Part shown: positions 36,626 to 44,899 of the stretch, one piece after another
Layout of the letters: each line of letters opens with the position of its first letter
How positions within the stretch are numbered: position 1 is the stretch's first letter
Assembly (NCBI RefSeq): GCF_017808105.1
Contig: NZ_JADBHF010000002.1
Location: 186,001-250,000 of the forward strand
Reading direction: 5' to 3'
Source of the DNA: Brevibacterium renqingii
GTDB lineage: Bacteria; Actinomycetota; Actinomycetes; Actinomycetales; Brevibacteriaceae
DNA: 64,000 nucleotides
Translations under genes and position numbers: made by a program
The notes under the pieces: model-generated
What the model was told of the DNA's origin: nothing
The model's input: the letters and a program-made list of their open reading frames with translations, nothing else
Databases searched by the model: none

Positions 36626-37828
36626 TCAGCCCGCGACCACCTCGGCGTCGAATCGGGACTGCCCGTCCTTCGGCGGGCACACGACGAGGGCGATGACGAT
36701 GATGATCATGAAGATCGTCGTCAGGAACGTCGGGATCGGGATGATCGGGTCGAGGAGGACGAGGACCGCGCAAACCGGGACGACGATGTTGATGACCCAG
36801 TGGGCGCTGCCGCGGATCGCCAGCAGCCAAACCCCGAGGACGAAGACGACGATCGGCACCGAGACCGTGAACGTCGCCAGCAGCGGGTCGAGGGCGCTGC
36901 GCCCCAGCTGCGAGTCGACCTCGATGCCGACCCCGGCGGACAAGGCGCCCGCGGCGGCGAAGATGAAGTAGTGGCCGTAGGCGTAGGCGAGCGTGCCGCG
37001 CATGCCCGACAGCGCCTCATGATGCGGCGGCCAGAAGTAGATCCACCACATCGCCGCGGTGACGATGAGGCTGAGCACACCGAGGGAGATGAGCGGGACG
37101 ATGTCCTCGATGTCGGCGAATGCCCCGAACACCGCATTCGCCGAGGCCAGCAGGCTCTCGCCGAGGACGATGATCGTGAAGCAGCCGTAGCGGTCGGCGA
37201 TGTGGTGGGCATGCAGCGGAGTCCAGCTCAGCGCCTCGGCGACGGTCGGGATCGCGACTTCGAGGACGATGAGGGCGATGAGGGCCACCATTGAGACGAC
37301 CGGATCGCTGATGAACAGCCAGGCCACCCACAGCACCTGCGCGGCGGCGATTCCCCCGGCGTAGACGAACGTCGCCCTCCTGGCCGATCCCGCCCGCCGC
37401 GAGGCGCGCAGCCATTGGGTGACCATGATGATGCGCATGAGCACATAGCCGAGGATGAGGACGAGGAAGTCCCCGCGGGCGAAGACCGGTTCGATCCCGG
37501 CGGCGAGGACGAGCACTCCGCCCATCTGCACGATCGTGAGCACCCGGTAGAGCCAGTCGTCGGTGTCGAACGAGGTGGCGAACCAGGTGAAGTTCATCCA
37601 CGCCCACCACACGCCGAAGAAGACGAGGAGGTACTTCATGATCCCGTCGCCGAGGTTGCCCGCCGTGACCGTGTCATGCAGGTGAGACGCGGCGATCGAG
37701 ACGGCGATGACGAAGACGAGATCGAAGAAGAGCTCGAGTGAGCTCGCGGCCCGGGAGTCCTCCTCGGGATCGCGCGGGCGCATCGGTCTCAGGTGGAAGC
37801 GGGGCGTTGCGGGGAGCGCACCGACCAT
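36626..37828 (-). CDS. Low temperature requirement protein A (LtrA) family
   Basis: A 400-residue polytopic membrane protein of the LtrA family, with about ten to twelve helices. It shows the family's opening ASSLELFFDLVFVIAVSIAASHL and the conserved WAWMNFTWFATSFDTDDWLYR and HIADRYGCFTIIVLGESLLA motifs. GGAGGAC six bases before the ATG at 37828 fixes the start; a longer frame is antisense and repeat-derived. In Listeria a member is needed for growth at low temperature; the molecular activity is unknown. It is divergent from the MFS gene at 38008. Confidence 0.9.
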   Translation of the reverse strand: MVGALPATPRFHLRPMRPRDPEEDSRAASSLELFFDLVFVIAVSIAASHLHDTVTAGNLGDGIMKYLLVFFGVWWAWMNFTWFATSFDTDDWLYRVLTIVQMGGVLVLAAGIEPVFARGDFLVLILGYVLMRIIMVTQWLRASRRAGSARRATFVYAGGIAAAQVLWVAWLFISDPVVSMVALIALIVLEVAIPTVAEALSWTPLHAHHIADRYGCFTIIVLGESLLASANAVFGAFADIEDIVPLISLGVLSLIVTAAMWWIYFWPPHHEALSGMRGTLAYAYGHYFIFAAAGALSAGVGIEVDSQLGRSALDPLLATFTVSVPIVVFVLGVWLLAIRGSAHWVINIVVPVCAVLVLLDPIIPIPTFLTTIFMIIIVIALVVCPPKDGQSRFDAEVVAG

Positions 37829-37902
37829 GGGGTCCTCCGGACGATCAGGAAATCTGCCTGGCCAGTCTAATCCGACTCGAGCGGCACCGGCAGCTCGCGC
37901 AC

Positions 37903-37967
37903 GGCCCCGTGCAGTGCGGCTCACGCACGGCGCGGGCCCCGTGCAGTGCATGGGCCCCGTGCAGTGC
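37903..37967. repeat. Three copies of a 15-bp unit
   Basis: GGCCCCGTGCAGTGC occurs at 37903-37917, 37935-37949 and 37953-37967, between the divergent LtrA and MFS genes. GTGCAGTGC is partly symmetric. The position in a promoter region leaves open a regulatory role, though a simple slippage repeat is as likely. Confidence 0.7.
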
Positions 37968-38007
37968 GCGGAACGGCCGCGCGCGGCGGGTCGATTAGCC
38001 TTGAGGG

Positions 38008-39237
38008 GTGCTCAAACCCATCATGTGGCCGGTGCTCGTGCCCTCGCTGCTCTTCGCCGTCGGTTTGGGCTCCATCCTCCCGATCCTCGTCCTCGGCGCT
38101 CTGAATCTGGGGTCGAGCACCTCATTCGCCGCCGCCATCGTCGGCATCATGGGCGCGGTCTCTCTGGCGGCCACGGTTCCGGCCGGCATCCTCATCGACC
38201 GCCTCGGCGATTTCCGGGCCATGCTCGCGGCCACGATCGTCGCCGTCATCGTCCTCGGCACCGTCGTCGCGGCCTTCCTCTGGGACTCACCGGCGTCGCT
38301 CCTCGTCTACACCGTCGCCCTCATGCTCTTCGCTCCGGTCTCCGATGTCTGGAGTCTGGCTCGGCAGGCCGTGGTCGCCGAGGTGATGCCTCCGGCCCAT
38401 CTCGCGAAGGCGATGACGGCGCTCGGGGGCACACAGCGGGTGGGCAACCTCGTGGGGCCGATGGTCGGGGCCGGTCTCATGCTCGTCTTCCCGCTGTGGT
38501 CGGTGTTCGTCTTCTCCGGCCTCTCCGCGGTCGCCGCCATCGTCGTCATGGCCCTGCCGGTCGCCCGCGTCCCCGACCTCGGCGGGCCCGGCGTGCGCCG
38601 CGACTCGGCGACTCACGGCCCTTCTGATCGCGCTCACGGGCGCCACCGCGAACCGCTCGACGTGCGGTGGAGGGCTGTGATCCTCGTCGGGGTCTCCATC
38701 ATCGCTCTGGCGGCCGCGCGCGCCGCTCAGCCCGTGGTCATCCAGCTGTGGGGCGTCGAGATCGGGCTGCACAAGTCCTCGATCTCACTGATCATCGCCC
38801 TCGGCGCCGCTCTCGAGCTCATCGTCATGTTCGTGGGCGCCTATATCAAGGACCGCCTCGGACGGGTCGCGACCCTCGCCGCGTGCCTGACGATCTTCGG
38901 CGCCGGGTTCGTCATCATGGTCGCGCTGCCGGATCTGCGGGGAATGGTCATCGCCGCGGTCGTCATGGCCTGCGGCAACGGTCTCGGTGCGGGGGTGAAC
39001 ATGACCATCGGCGCCGATCTGTCGCCGGCGGTCGGGCGGCCGCGGTTCCTCGGCATCTGGGCGATCTTCAACAACGGCGGCAAACTCGGCGGCCCGACCC
39101 TGCTGTCGCTGATCATCACGCTGTCGACCCTGCGCTTCGGAGTGCTCTTCCCCGGACTGTTCGCCATCGCCGGCGCCGCCTGGGTGCTCGTCTGGGCCCG
39201 CCGGATCGGCCTGCCGGGCCGTCGCGGTCGCGCCTGA
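38008..39237 (+). CDS. MFS transporter
   Basis: A 409-residue major facilitator carrier with 12 predicted helices. After helix 2 the signature loop is GILIDRLGDFRA (a G-x-x-x-D-R-x-G motif), and a second, degenerate one is AYIKDRLGRVA in the C-terminal half. A polar central loop with His/Arg-rich residues (TTHGPSDRAHGRHREPL-like, residues 190-215) separates the halves. The start is GTG at 38008; there is no clear ribosome-binding site, and TAGCCT lies about 13 bases upstream, so the mRNA could be leaderless. The substrate is unknown. It is followed 157 bp later by the ABC1 kinase-like gene. Confidence 0.88.
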   Translation: MLKPIMWPVLVPSLLFAVGLGSILPILVLGALNLGSSTSFAAAIVGIMGAVSLAATVPAGILIDRLGDFRAMLAATIVAVIVLGTVVAAFLWDSPASLLVYTVALMLFAPVSDVWSLARQAVVAEVMPPAHLAKAMTALGGTQRVGNLVGPMVGAGLMLVFPLWSVFVFSGLSAVAAIVVMALPVARVPDLGGPGVRRDSATHGPSDRAHGRHREPLDVRWRAVILVGVSIIALAAARAAQPVVIQLWGVEIGLHKSSISLIIALGAALELIVMFVGAYIKDRLGRVATLAACLTIFGAGFVIMVALPDLRGMVIAAVVMACGNGLGAGVNMTIGADLSPAVGRPRFLGIWAIFNNGGKLGGPTLLSLIITLSTLRFGVLFPGLFAIAGAAWVLVWARRIGLPGRRGRA

Positions 39238-39394
39238 GAGTCGGCCGCACCTGCACAGCGCGCCGGTTCGCCCAGAGGTTCTGGTTCGAAGGCGCCCCGA
39301 GACGCGGCGCTGATCCCGCGGACCGATGAAGCATTAGGCTGGGGGCGAGCGGTTCGACGCTGTTCGGGACACCGACCGATCGGGAGGGGCATCG

Positions 39395-41407
39395 ATGGAA
39401 GCCTTGGACTTCGGCTGGTACGCGCTGCTGAGCGCGGCCTCGCTCGTCTTCCTCTTCCTCCAGTCCTGGCTGGCCGCCACCGTCGTCCGACGCGTGGTCG
39501 GAGTGCCCACGGGCTGGCCGCGGACGATCGTCGTCGGCCTCGTCATGAGCGCGGGGATGGCAGTCGCCGTCCAGTACCTCTACCGGGCCGGAACCGGCCA
39601 GAACCACGGCGGCCTCGAACTCACGCCCGGTGTGGCGGCTCTGTTCGTGCTGCTGGCCATGGGCTGGATCTTCGCCCTCGGCGTCGGGGCGCTGGTGATG
39701 GTCGAAGCCGCATTCCCGACCGGAAGCCTGCCGAGCCCGCAGTCGGTGTTCTTCGGCTGGAAGTCCCGTCGCCGCCGTGCCCGCCGCTACGCCCAAGTGC
39801 TGTCCATCGCGACCCGCCACGGGCTGGGCTCCCAGCTGCGCGGATTCGGCGGTGACTCGCCGGGGCGTGCGGTCAAGACCGCCCGAGCGCTCAAGGAGTC
39901 CCTCGCCGAGGCAGGGGTGGCCTTCGTCAAGCTCGGGCAGATGCTCTCGACCCGCCGCGACATCCTCCCGCCCGTGTTCGTCCGTGAGCTCGAGACCCTG
40001 CAGACGCAGGTCACCCCCGAACCCTGGTCGGTCATCGAACCGGCCGTCGAGGACCGGCTCGGGCGACCGATCGCCGAGGTGTTCGCGCATATCGATCCGC
40101 AGCCCCTGGCGGCCGCCTCGGTGGCACAGGTCCACGAGGCCACCCTGCTCGACGGCACCGAAGTCATCGTCAAGGTGCAGCGGCCCAAGGCACTGCACCA
40201 GGTGACGCAGGACCTCGACATCATCCTGCGCCTGGCCGCCTGGCTGAACACGACGACGGTGTGGGGCAAGAACCTGGGTGTGAACGCGCTGGCCAAGGGC
40301 TTCGCGGACTCGCTCGAGGAGGAGCTCGACTACCGGATCGAACTCGATAATATGACCAGCATCGAGAACTCGCTGAGGCGTTCGGGCAGATTCGATGTCA
40401 CCGTTCCCCACGGTTATCGCGAACTCAGCGGAGAGCGCCTCCTCGTCATGGACAAGCTGCCCGGTCGACCGGTCTCACAGGCGGGGGCGCTGCTCGACGG
40501 ACTCAGTGCGACGGAACGCACCCGTCTGGCCACCACGCTGCTCGGGGCCACCCTCGAGCAGATCATCGGCGAGGGCACCTTCCATGCCGATCTGCATGCC
40601 GGCAACATCTTCATCACACCCGAGGGTTCGCTCGGCCTGCTCGACTTCGGCGCGGTCGGCCGTCTCGATCCGGGTACGCAGACGTCTCTGGGTCTGATGC
40701 TCTACTCGATCGACCAGAACGACAGCGCCGGGGCGACCGATGCCCTCATCGAACTCCTCGGCAGACCGGACGGACTCGATGACCGGGAGGTCGAGCGTGC
40801 CGTGGGCGCCCTCCTGCTGCGCTACGGCGGAGGGGTCCGCTCCGGGCAGGGGCAGAAGCTCTTCGACGATCTCTTCACCCTGGTGCTCGCTTACCGCTTC
40901 TCCGTTCCGGCACCGATCAGTGCCGCATTCCGGGCCATGGCCTCCGTCGAGGGGGCTCTGCTGACCATCGACCCCGGCTTCGACGTCGTGGCCGCGTCGC
41001 GGCAGGAGGGCAACCGCCTCGTGCGCTCGAAGCTCAAGGGCACGAAGTTCACCGAGGAGCTGCAGCGTCGGGCACTGCAGCTGCTGCCGATGATCGACCG
41101 GATGCCGAGGCGGATCAACAAGATCACCGAAGACCTCGAGCACGGTCGGTTCTCGATGAATATGCGGGTGCTCGAGAACCCCTCCGATCGCCGTTTCCTC
41201 ACCAGCCTGTTCCAGCAGCTCATCGTCGCGGTCCTCGCCGGGGCCGCCGTGGTCGGGGCGATCATGCTCATCACCAGCGCAGAGGGGCCGATGCTGACGA
41301 AGGACATCCGCCTGTACTCGTTCTTCGGCTTCTTCCTGCTCTTCGGCGGCTTCGTGCTGAGCATGCGCTCGCTCATGCTCGTATTCAGACGCGGCGTCGA
41401 CGGTTAG
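39395..41407 (+). CDS. ABC1/UbiB (AarF) family kinase-like protein
   Basis: A 670-residue protein with three or four N-terminal membrane helices (residues 8-110), an ABC1/UbiB kinase-like domain, and two C-terminal helices (residues 600-660). Family motifs are present: VKLGQMLSTRRDILP (KxGQ), AAASVAQVHEA (the Ala-rich nucleotide loop), VKVQRP, FHADLHAGNIF (catalytic loop) and LDFGAVG (metal-binding). UbiB proteins are atypical ATPases or kinases linked to isoprenoid quinone synthesis and lipids. The start ATG at 39395 has GGGAGGGGC before it. The unusual feature is the long N-terminal membrane domain; most UbiB proteins have only C-terminal helices. Confidence 0.9.
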   Translation: MEALDFGWYALLSAASLVFLFLQSWLAATVVRRVVGVPTGWPRTIVVGLVMSAGMAVAVQYLYRAGTGQNHGGLELTPGVAALFVLLAMGWIFALGVGALVMVEAAFPTGSLPSPQSVFFGWKSRRRRARRYAQVLSIATRHGLGSQLRGFGGDSPGRAVKTARALKESLAEAGVAFVKLGQMLSTRRDILPPVFVRELETLQTQVTPEPWSVIEPAVEDRLGRPIAEVFAHIDPQPLAAASVAQVHEATLLDGTEVIVKVQRPKALHQVTQDLDIILRLAAWLNTTTVWGKNLGVNALAKGFADSLEEELDYRIELDNMTSIENSLRRSGRFDVTVPHGYRELSGERLLVMDKLPGRPVSQAGALLDGLSATERTRLATTLLGATLEQIIGEGTFHADLHAGNIFITPEGSLGLLDFGAVGRLDPGTQTSLGLMLYSIDQNDSAGATDALIELLGRPDGLDDREVERAVGALLLRYGGGVRSGQGQKLFDDLFTLVLAYRFSVPAPISAAFRAMASVEGALLTIDPGFDVVAASRQEGNRLVRSKLKGTKFTEELQRRALQLLPMIDRMPRRINKITEDLEHGRFSMNMRVLENPSDRRFLTSLFQQLIVAVLAGAAVVGAIMLITSAEGPMLTKDIRLYSFFGFFLLFGGFVLSMRSLMLVFRRGVDG

Positions 41408-41431
41408 GGGCTGCTTCGCCTCAGGAGTTTC

Positions 41432-41501
41432 GACAGCTCGGTCCACGACAGACAGCTCCGTTCGGAAGCCGAGCTCCCCGTCGCAGGCCGAGCTCTCGAC
41501 G
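41432..41501. repeat. Stem-loop repeat element, copy 2
   Basis: A direct copy at 41432-41460 begins GACAGCTCGGTCCACGAC, matching the 24704 element at most positions. An inverted part at 41480-41501 (GTCGCAGGCCGAGCTCTCG) matches the inverted copy at 24782. The same direct-then-inverted design in two distant spacers argues for a dispersed element rather than chance. Confidence 0.65.
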
Positions 41502-41513
41502 GTTCGGGAGGAG

Positions 41514-41589
41514 TGGAGCCCCCTGTCAGACTCGAACTGACGACCTTCGCTTTACAAGAGCGGTGCTCTACCAACTGAGCTAAGGAGGC
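41514..41589 (-). tRNA. tRNA-Thr (anticodon TGT)
   Basis: A 76-base cloverleaf with encoded CCA. The acceptor stem GCCTCCT pairs with AGGGGGC, the D arm is GCTCAGTTGGTAGAGC, and the T arm is GTCAG-TTCGAGT-CTGAC. The anticodon loop CTTGTAA gives anticodon TGT (codon ACA). The anticodon stem has one C-A mismatch at its outer pair (27-43). It lies alone between the ABC1 gene and the DsbA-like gene. Confidence 0.93.
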
Positions 41590-41700
41590 GCGGTGCAGAC
41601 CGAGCGTCTGCGCCTACACGATAGTAGTCCATGGGCCGGTCCCGCCACAAAACCTCAGGGGAAGGGGTGCCGGCACGAGAGCAGGCCTGCCCGCCAGGCG

Positions 41701-41790
41701 GAGCACTCACTCGCCCCACGCGCGACGAAGGCCGGCCCCACGCACGGCGAAGGCCGAGCACTCACTCGCCCCACGCGCGGCGAAGGCCGG
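41701..41790. repeat. Two 35-bp direct repeats 55 bp apart
   Basis: GAGCACTCACTCGCCCCACG opens both copies (41701-41735 and 41756-41790), which differ by one base over 35 bp. Between them is a partial third unit (CCCCACGCACGGCGAAGGCC). The second copy runs into the terminator stem of the DsbA-like gene. Confidence 0.75.
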
Positions 41791-41816
41791 GCCCCACCTC
41801 GGCGGGGACCGGCCTT
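41783..41816 (-). terminator. Terminator of DsbA-like gene
   Basis: Arms AAGGCCGG (41783-41790) and CCGGCCTT (41809-41816) with further GCCCC/GGGG pairing inside form a hairpin 30 bp past the stop of the minus-strand thioredoxin-fold gene. Confidence 0.6.
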
Positions 41817-41845
41817 CTCATCCGACTGGCTGAGGGCCCTGCGGA

Positions 41846-42706
41846 TCAGCCCTTGAACTCTCCGGTGGCCTTGAGGATCTCGGTGGCCAGGGCCTGCGGG
41901 TCGCTGGTGTTCTCGGTGTGCTTGCCGTTGATGAGCACCCACGGTGTCGCCTCGACTCCGTCGTCCAGAGCGGTCTGGCTCGACTGCTCGACGAACTTCT
42001 TGAACGTCTGCTCGGTCACGCAGGACTTCACGGTCTGCTCGGGATCGGCGTTGAGCTTCTTCGAGGTGTCGACGCCGGCGTCCTCGGCGACCTTGAGCAG
42101 CTCGGCGTCGGTCCGGCCGTTGCCGCCCTCTTCGGGCTGCTGGGCGAACAGAGCATCGAACAGGTCCACGGCGACCTCGGGCTGGTTGTCGATGACACAG
42201 GCGGCGAGGTTGGCCGAACGGGTCGAGTACTCGTTGCCGCTGGACATGCGGTCGAGGATCGAGACGGGCTTGTAGTTGACGACGATCGATCCTTCGTCGG
42301 CAAGCTTCTTCAGCATCGAGGAATTGCCCTCTTCGAAGGCCTTGCACCCGGGACACTGGAAGTCGATGTAGACGGTGACCGTAGCCGCGTCCTTCTTCAC
42401 CCCGGCCTCGCTCGGCGCGGGCAGATCCGATTCCTCGCCCTCGGGCATCTTCTTCGGCTGCACGAGAGTGTCGTCCTTGGCCACGGTGATGCCGTCGGCG
42501 ACATAGTTCTCAGGGCTCACGGCGGGCTTGTTCTGCTGGAAGATGAGCACGCCGACCACACCGAGGACCGCGACGATGACGATGGCGATGCCGACGTACA
42601 GGATGGTCTTGGCGGTCTTCTCCTTCTTCGCCTGATTCGCCGCGATCTGGCGGGCGTTCTCACGCGCTCTGTTCCGCTTGTCGTCTCCGGAGCTGTTCTT
42701 CGCCAT
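41846..42706 (-). CDS. Membrane-anchored DsbA-like thioredoxin-fold protein
   Basis: A 286-residue protein with a basic cytoplasmic N-terminus, one membrane helix at about residues 35-56 (ILYVGIAIVIVAVLGVVGVLIF), and an extracytoplasmic DsbA-type domain (Thioredoxin_4). The active site is Cys118-Pro-Gly-Cys121 in YIDFQCPGCKAF, and the cis-proline loop is in GVEATPWVLINGK. It should catalyse disulfide formation or reduction in exported proteins. GAGGAACA before the ATG supports the start. Actinobacteria usually pair such proteins with a VKOR or DsbD partner; none is adjacent. Confidence 0.92.
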   Translation of the reverse strand: MAKNSSGDDKRNRARENARQIAANQAKKEKTAKTILYVGIAIVIVAVLGVVGVLIFQQNKPAVSPENYVADGITVAKDDTLVQPKKMPEGEESDLPAPSEAGVKKDAATVTVYIDFQCPGCKAFEEGNSSMLKKLADEGSIVVNYKPVSILDRMSSGNEYSTRSANLAACVIDNQPEVAVDLFDALFAQQPEEGGNGRTDAELLKVAEDAGVDTSKKLNADPEQTVKSCVTEQTFKKFVEQSSQTALDDGVEATPWVLINGKHTENTSDPQALATEILKATGEFKG

Positions 42707-42839
42707 TGTTCCTCACGTTGGATCGTCTGACATCGGTGCGGCCTGGGGCCCGAACGGTGCGGGACCGCTGCCGCGACCCGACGGCACCACTGTACCGAAA
42801 CCGCTCTCGAGCCGATTCCCAGAGATGCTCAAGGTTCGG

Positions 42840-44834
42840 CTAGACGGGGCCGGGGAGGTAGTCGAAGGGGCTGACCGGCAGCGGCCACCAGGACATGTCC
42901 GCCCCCGATTGGACGACCATGATGCCGAGGACGATGAGCAGAGCGATCACCGCCAGGGCGATGAGCCGCCCCAGCTGATTGCGCGTGGCCCCCGAGACGA
43001 GCAGCCGTGAACCATAGCGCAGGCTCGACGCGCCCGGGCCGACCCACAGCACCAGTGCACCGGCGGCGCCGGCCGCCCACACCGACCACTGCTCGGACGC
43101 CCCGCTGGGCACGATTCCGGCGATGTCGAGGCGGGTGAGCACGAGCGTGGCGACGGCCGCGATCGCGGGCAGGATGAGCGAGGCGATCGAGGTCAGCACC
43201 GAGGCCAGAACGGCCCCCGGCGCCGAGGCGAGCGCGCGGCCGAATCCGCCCGTTTCCATTCCGCGATCGAACCGGTACCGCTGGACCTTCCGGTCCACGC
43301 GCGTGCCGGTGCGAGCGAGGATCGACCAGAGCAGAGCGACGAGGCAGATGACGAGGGGGCTCAGCGGCATGACGGCCACAGCCAGCACGATGAGGCCGAA
43401 GACGACCCAGCCGCCGCTGCGCACTCGCCTGTAGGTCATCGGCGCCCAGGGATAGCCGGGCTGCCCGGCCGGGTGGCCGGGCTGTCCGCCCGGCTGCATC
43501 GGCTGGCTGCCCGGCTGCACGACCTGACCGCCGGGACCGCCCTGCCAGGGGCCCTGTTCGCCGGGCTGCATGGCTCGGCCGTTCTGGCCGGGGTATCCCT
43601 GTCCGGGCTGGACGAAGCCCGATCGGCCGAGATCGGCCCCGGCCAGAGGTGAGCCCGGGCCGGCTTGGATGCTGCCGTGGGGGCTTCCGACCGGCGGCGC
43701 GCTCCCCTGCTGAGGCGGCTGCCAGCTCGTCTGCCCGGGACCCCCTTGACTTCCCTGCCCGTGGCCCGGACCGCTGTGGTTGACCGGGCGACTGGCACCC
43801 GGGTAGTTCGGCTGGCCGCGCATGCTCGGATCCGCCTGCGGGTGGCCGGGTCCCGGATGCCCGCCGTGCGCAGCGCGCTGACCGGCCGCGGCTCCGTATC
43901 CTGCGGCGGCCCCGGCCGCGCCTCCCAACGCCGCCCCGCCGAGCGCCGCAGCGCCGGGCCCGTCGTCGACGGCGGGCATGACCGCAGTCCCGCTCGGGGA
44001 ACGGTGCGTCCCTCCCCCGCTCGGGCCCGAACCGAGCTGCGGCATCCGTCCGGACTCGATGTCGACGAGAGCGTCGAGGATCATCTGCCCGGACGGGCGG
44101 CGCTCCGGCTTCGGGTCGAGGCAGGCGCCGATGAGGGGCACGAAGTGCCTCGGCACCCCGTCGAGGTCGAACTTGCCCATCGCGACCCGTCCGAGCACCG
44201 CCTCCAGCGGTCCCGTGCCGTACGGGTTGCGGCCGGTGGCGGCGAAGGCCATGGTCGCCGCCCACCCCCACCAGTCGGTCTTCTCGCTCGAGTTCTTGCC
44301 GTCGGCGATCTCCGGGGACAGGTATCCGGGGGTGCCCATGACGAGACCGGTCGCGGTCACCCGCACCTCGTCGGCGACCTGGGCGATGCCGAAGTCGATG
44401 ACCATGGGTTCGCCGTCCATGATCATCACATTCGCGGGTTTGAGGTCCCGATGGATGACGCCGGCCTCGTGGACGGCGTTGAGGGCGTCGAGGAGGGCAT
44501 GGCCGAAGTGGACGAGTTCGTCCTCGGCGAAGGGACCGTTGTCGCGGACGTCGTCGGACAGGGTCTGACCGTCGACGAACTCTGTGATGATGAAGGGCTG
44601 CGCCGAATCGAGTTCCGCGTCGAGCACCTCGGCGATGCGGGGATGGCGGATCCTCCGCAGTGTTCTGACTTCCCTGGCCAGACGCTTGCGCGCGGTTTCG
44701 TCATTGGCGATGTGGGGGTGGAGGACCTTGACCGCGACGGGATTGTTCCCGCCGTCGACACCGAGGTAGACGACGCCCATGCCGCCCGAGCCGAGCTCCT
44801 CGATGAGGCGGTATCCGCCGAGATCCTGATCCAT
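42840..44834 (-). CDS. Membrane Ser/Thr protein kinase with Pro/Gly-rich linker
   Basis: A 664-residue kinase. Residues 8-265 form a Hanks-type domain: glycine loop GSGGMGVVY, Lys36, catalytic Asp130 in HRDLKPAN, DFG at 147-149 and GTPGYLSPE in the activation segment. A Pro/Gly/Gln-rich linker of about 190 residues (with repeats like QPGGQPGHPAGQPGYP) leads to a C-terminal domain with four to five membrane helices from residue 475 on. There are no PASTA repeats, so it is not a PknB-type wall sensor. I chose the ATG at 44834; it has little ribosome-binding site and TAGGCT lies about 13 bases before it, so it may be leaderless. Divergent from otsA. Confidence 0.9.
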   Translation of the reverse strand: MDQDLGGYRLIEELGSGGMGVVYLGVDGGNNPVAVKVLHPHIANDETARKRLAREVRTLRRIRHPRIAEVLDAELDSAQPFIITEFVDGQTLSDDVRDNGPFAEDELVHFGHALLDALNAVHEAGVIHRDLKPANVMIMDGEPMVIDFGIAQVADEVRVTATGLVMGTPGYLSPEIADGKNSSEKTDWWGWAATMAFAATGRNPYGTGPLEAVLGRVAMGKFDLDGVPRHFVPLIGACLDPKPERRPSGQMILDALVDIESGRMPQLGSGPSGGGTHRSPSGTAVMPAVDDGPGAAALGGAALGGAAGAAAGYGAAAGQRAAHGGHPGPGHPQADPSMRGQPNYPGASRPVNHSGPGHGQGSQGGPGQTSWQPPQQGSAPPVGSPHGSIQAGPGSPLAGADLGRSGFVQPGQGYPGQNGRAMQPGEQGPWQGGPGGQVVQPGSQPMQPGGQPGHPAGQPGYPWAPMTYRRVRSGGWVVFGLIVLAVAVMPLSPLVICLVALLWSILARTGTRVDRKVQRYRFDRGMETGGFGRALASAPGAVLASVLTSIASLILPAIAAVATLVLTRLDIAGIVPSGASEQWSVWAAGAAGALVLWVGPGASSLRYGSRLLVSGATRNQLGRLIALAVIALLIVLGIMVVQSGADMSWWPLPVSPFDYLPGPV

Positions 44835-44899
44835 CACCTGGCCAAGCCTAGTCGAGCGAGTACAGTTCATTCCAAGGACCGACACAGGAGGAGGCGCAG

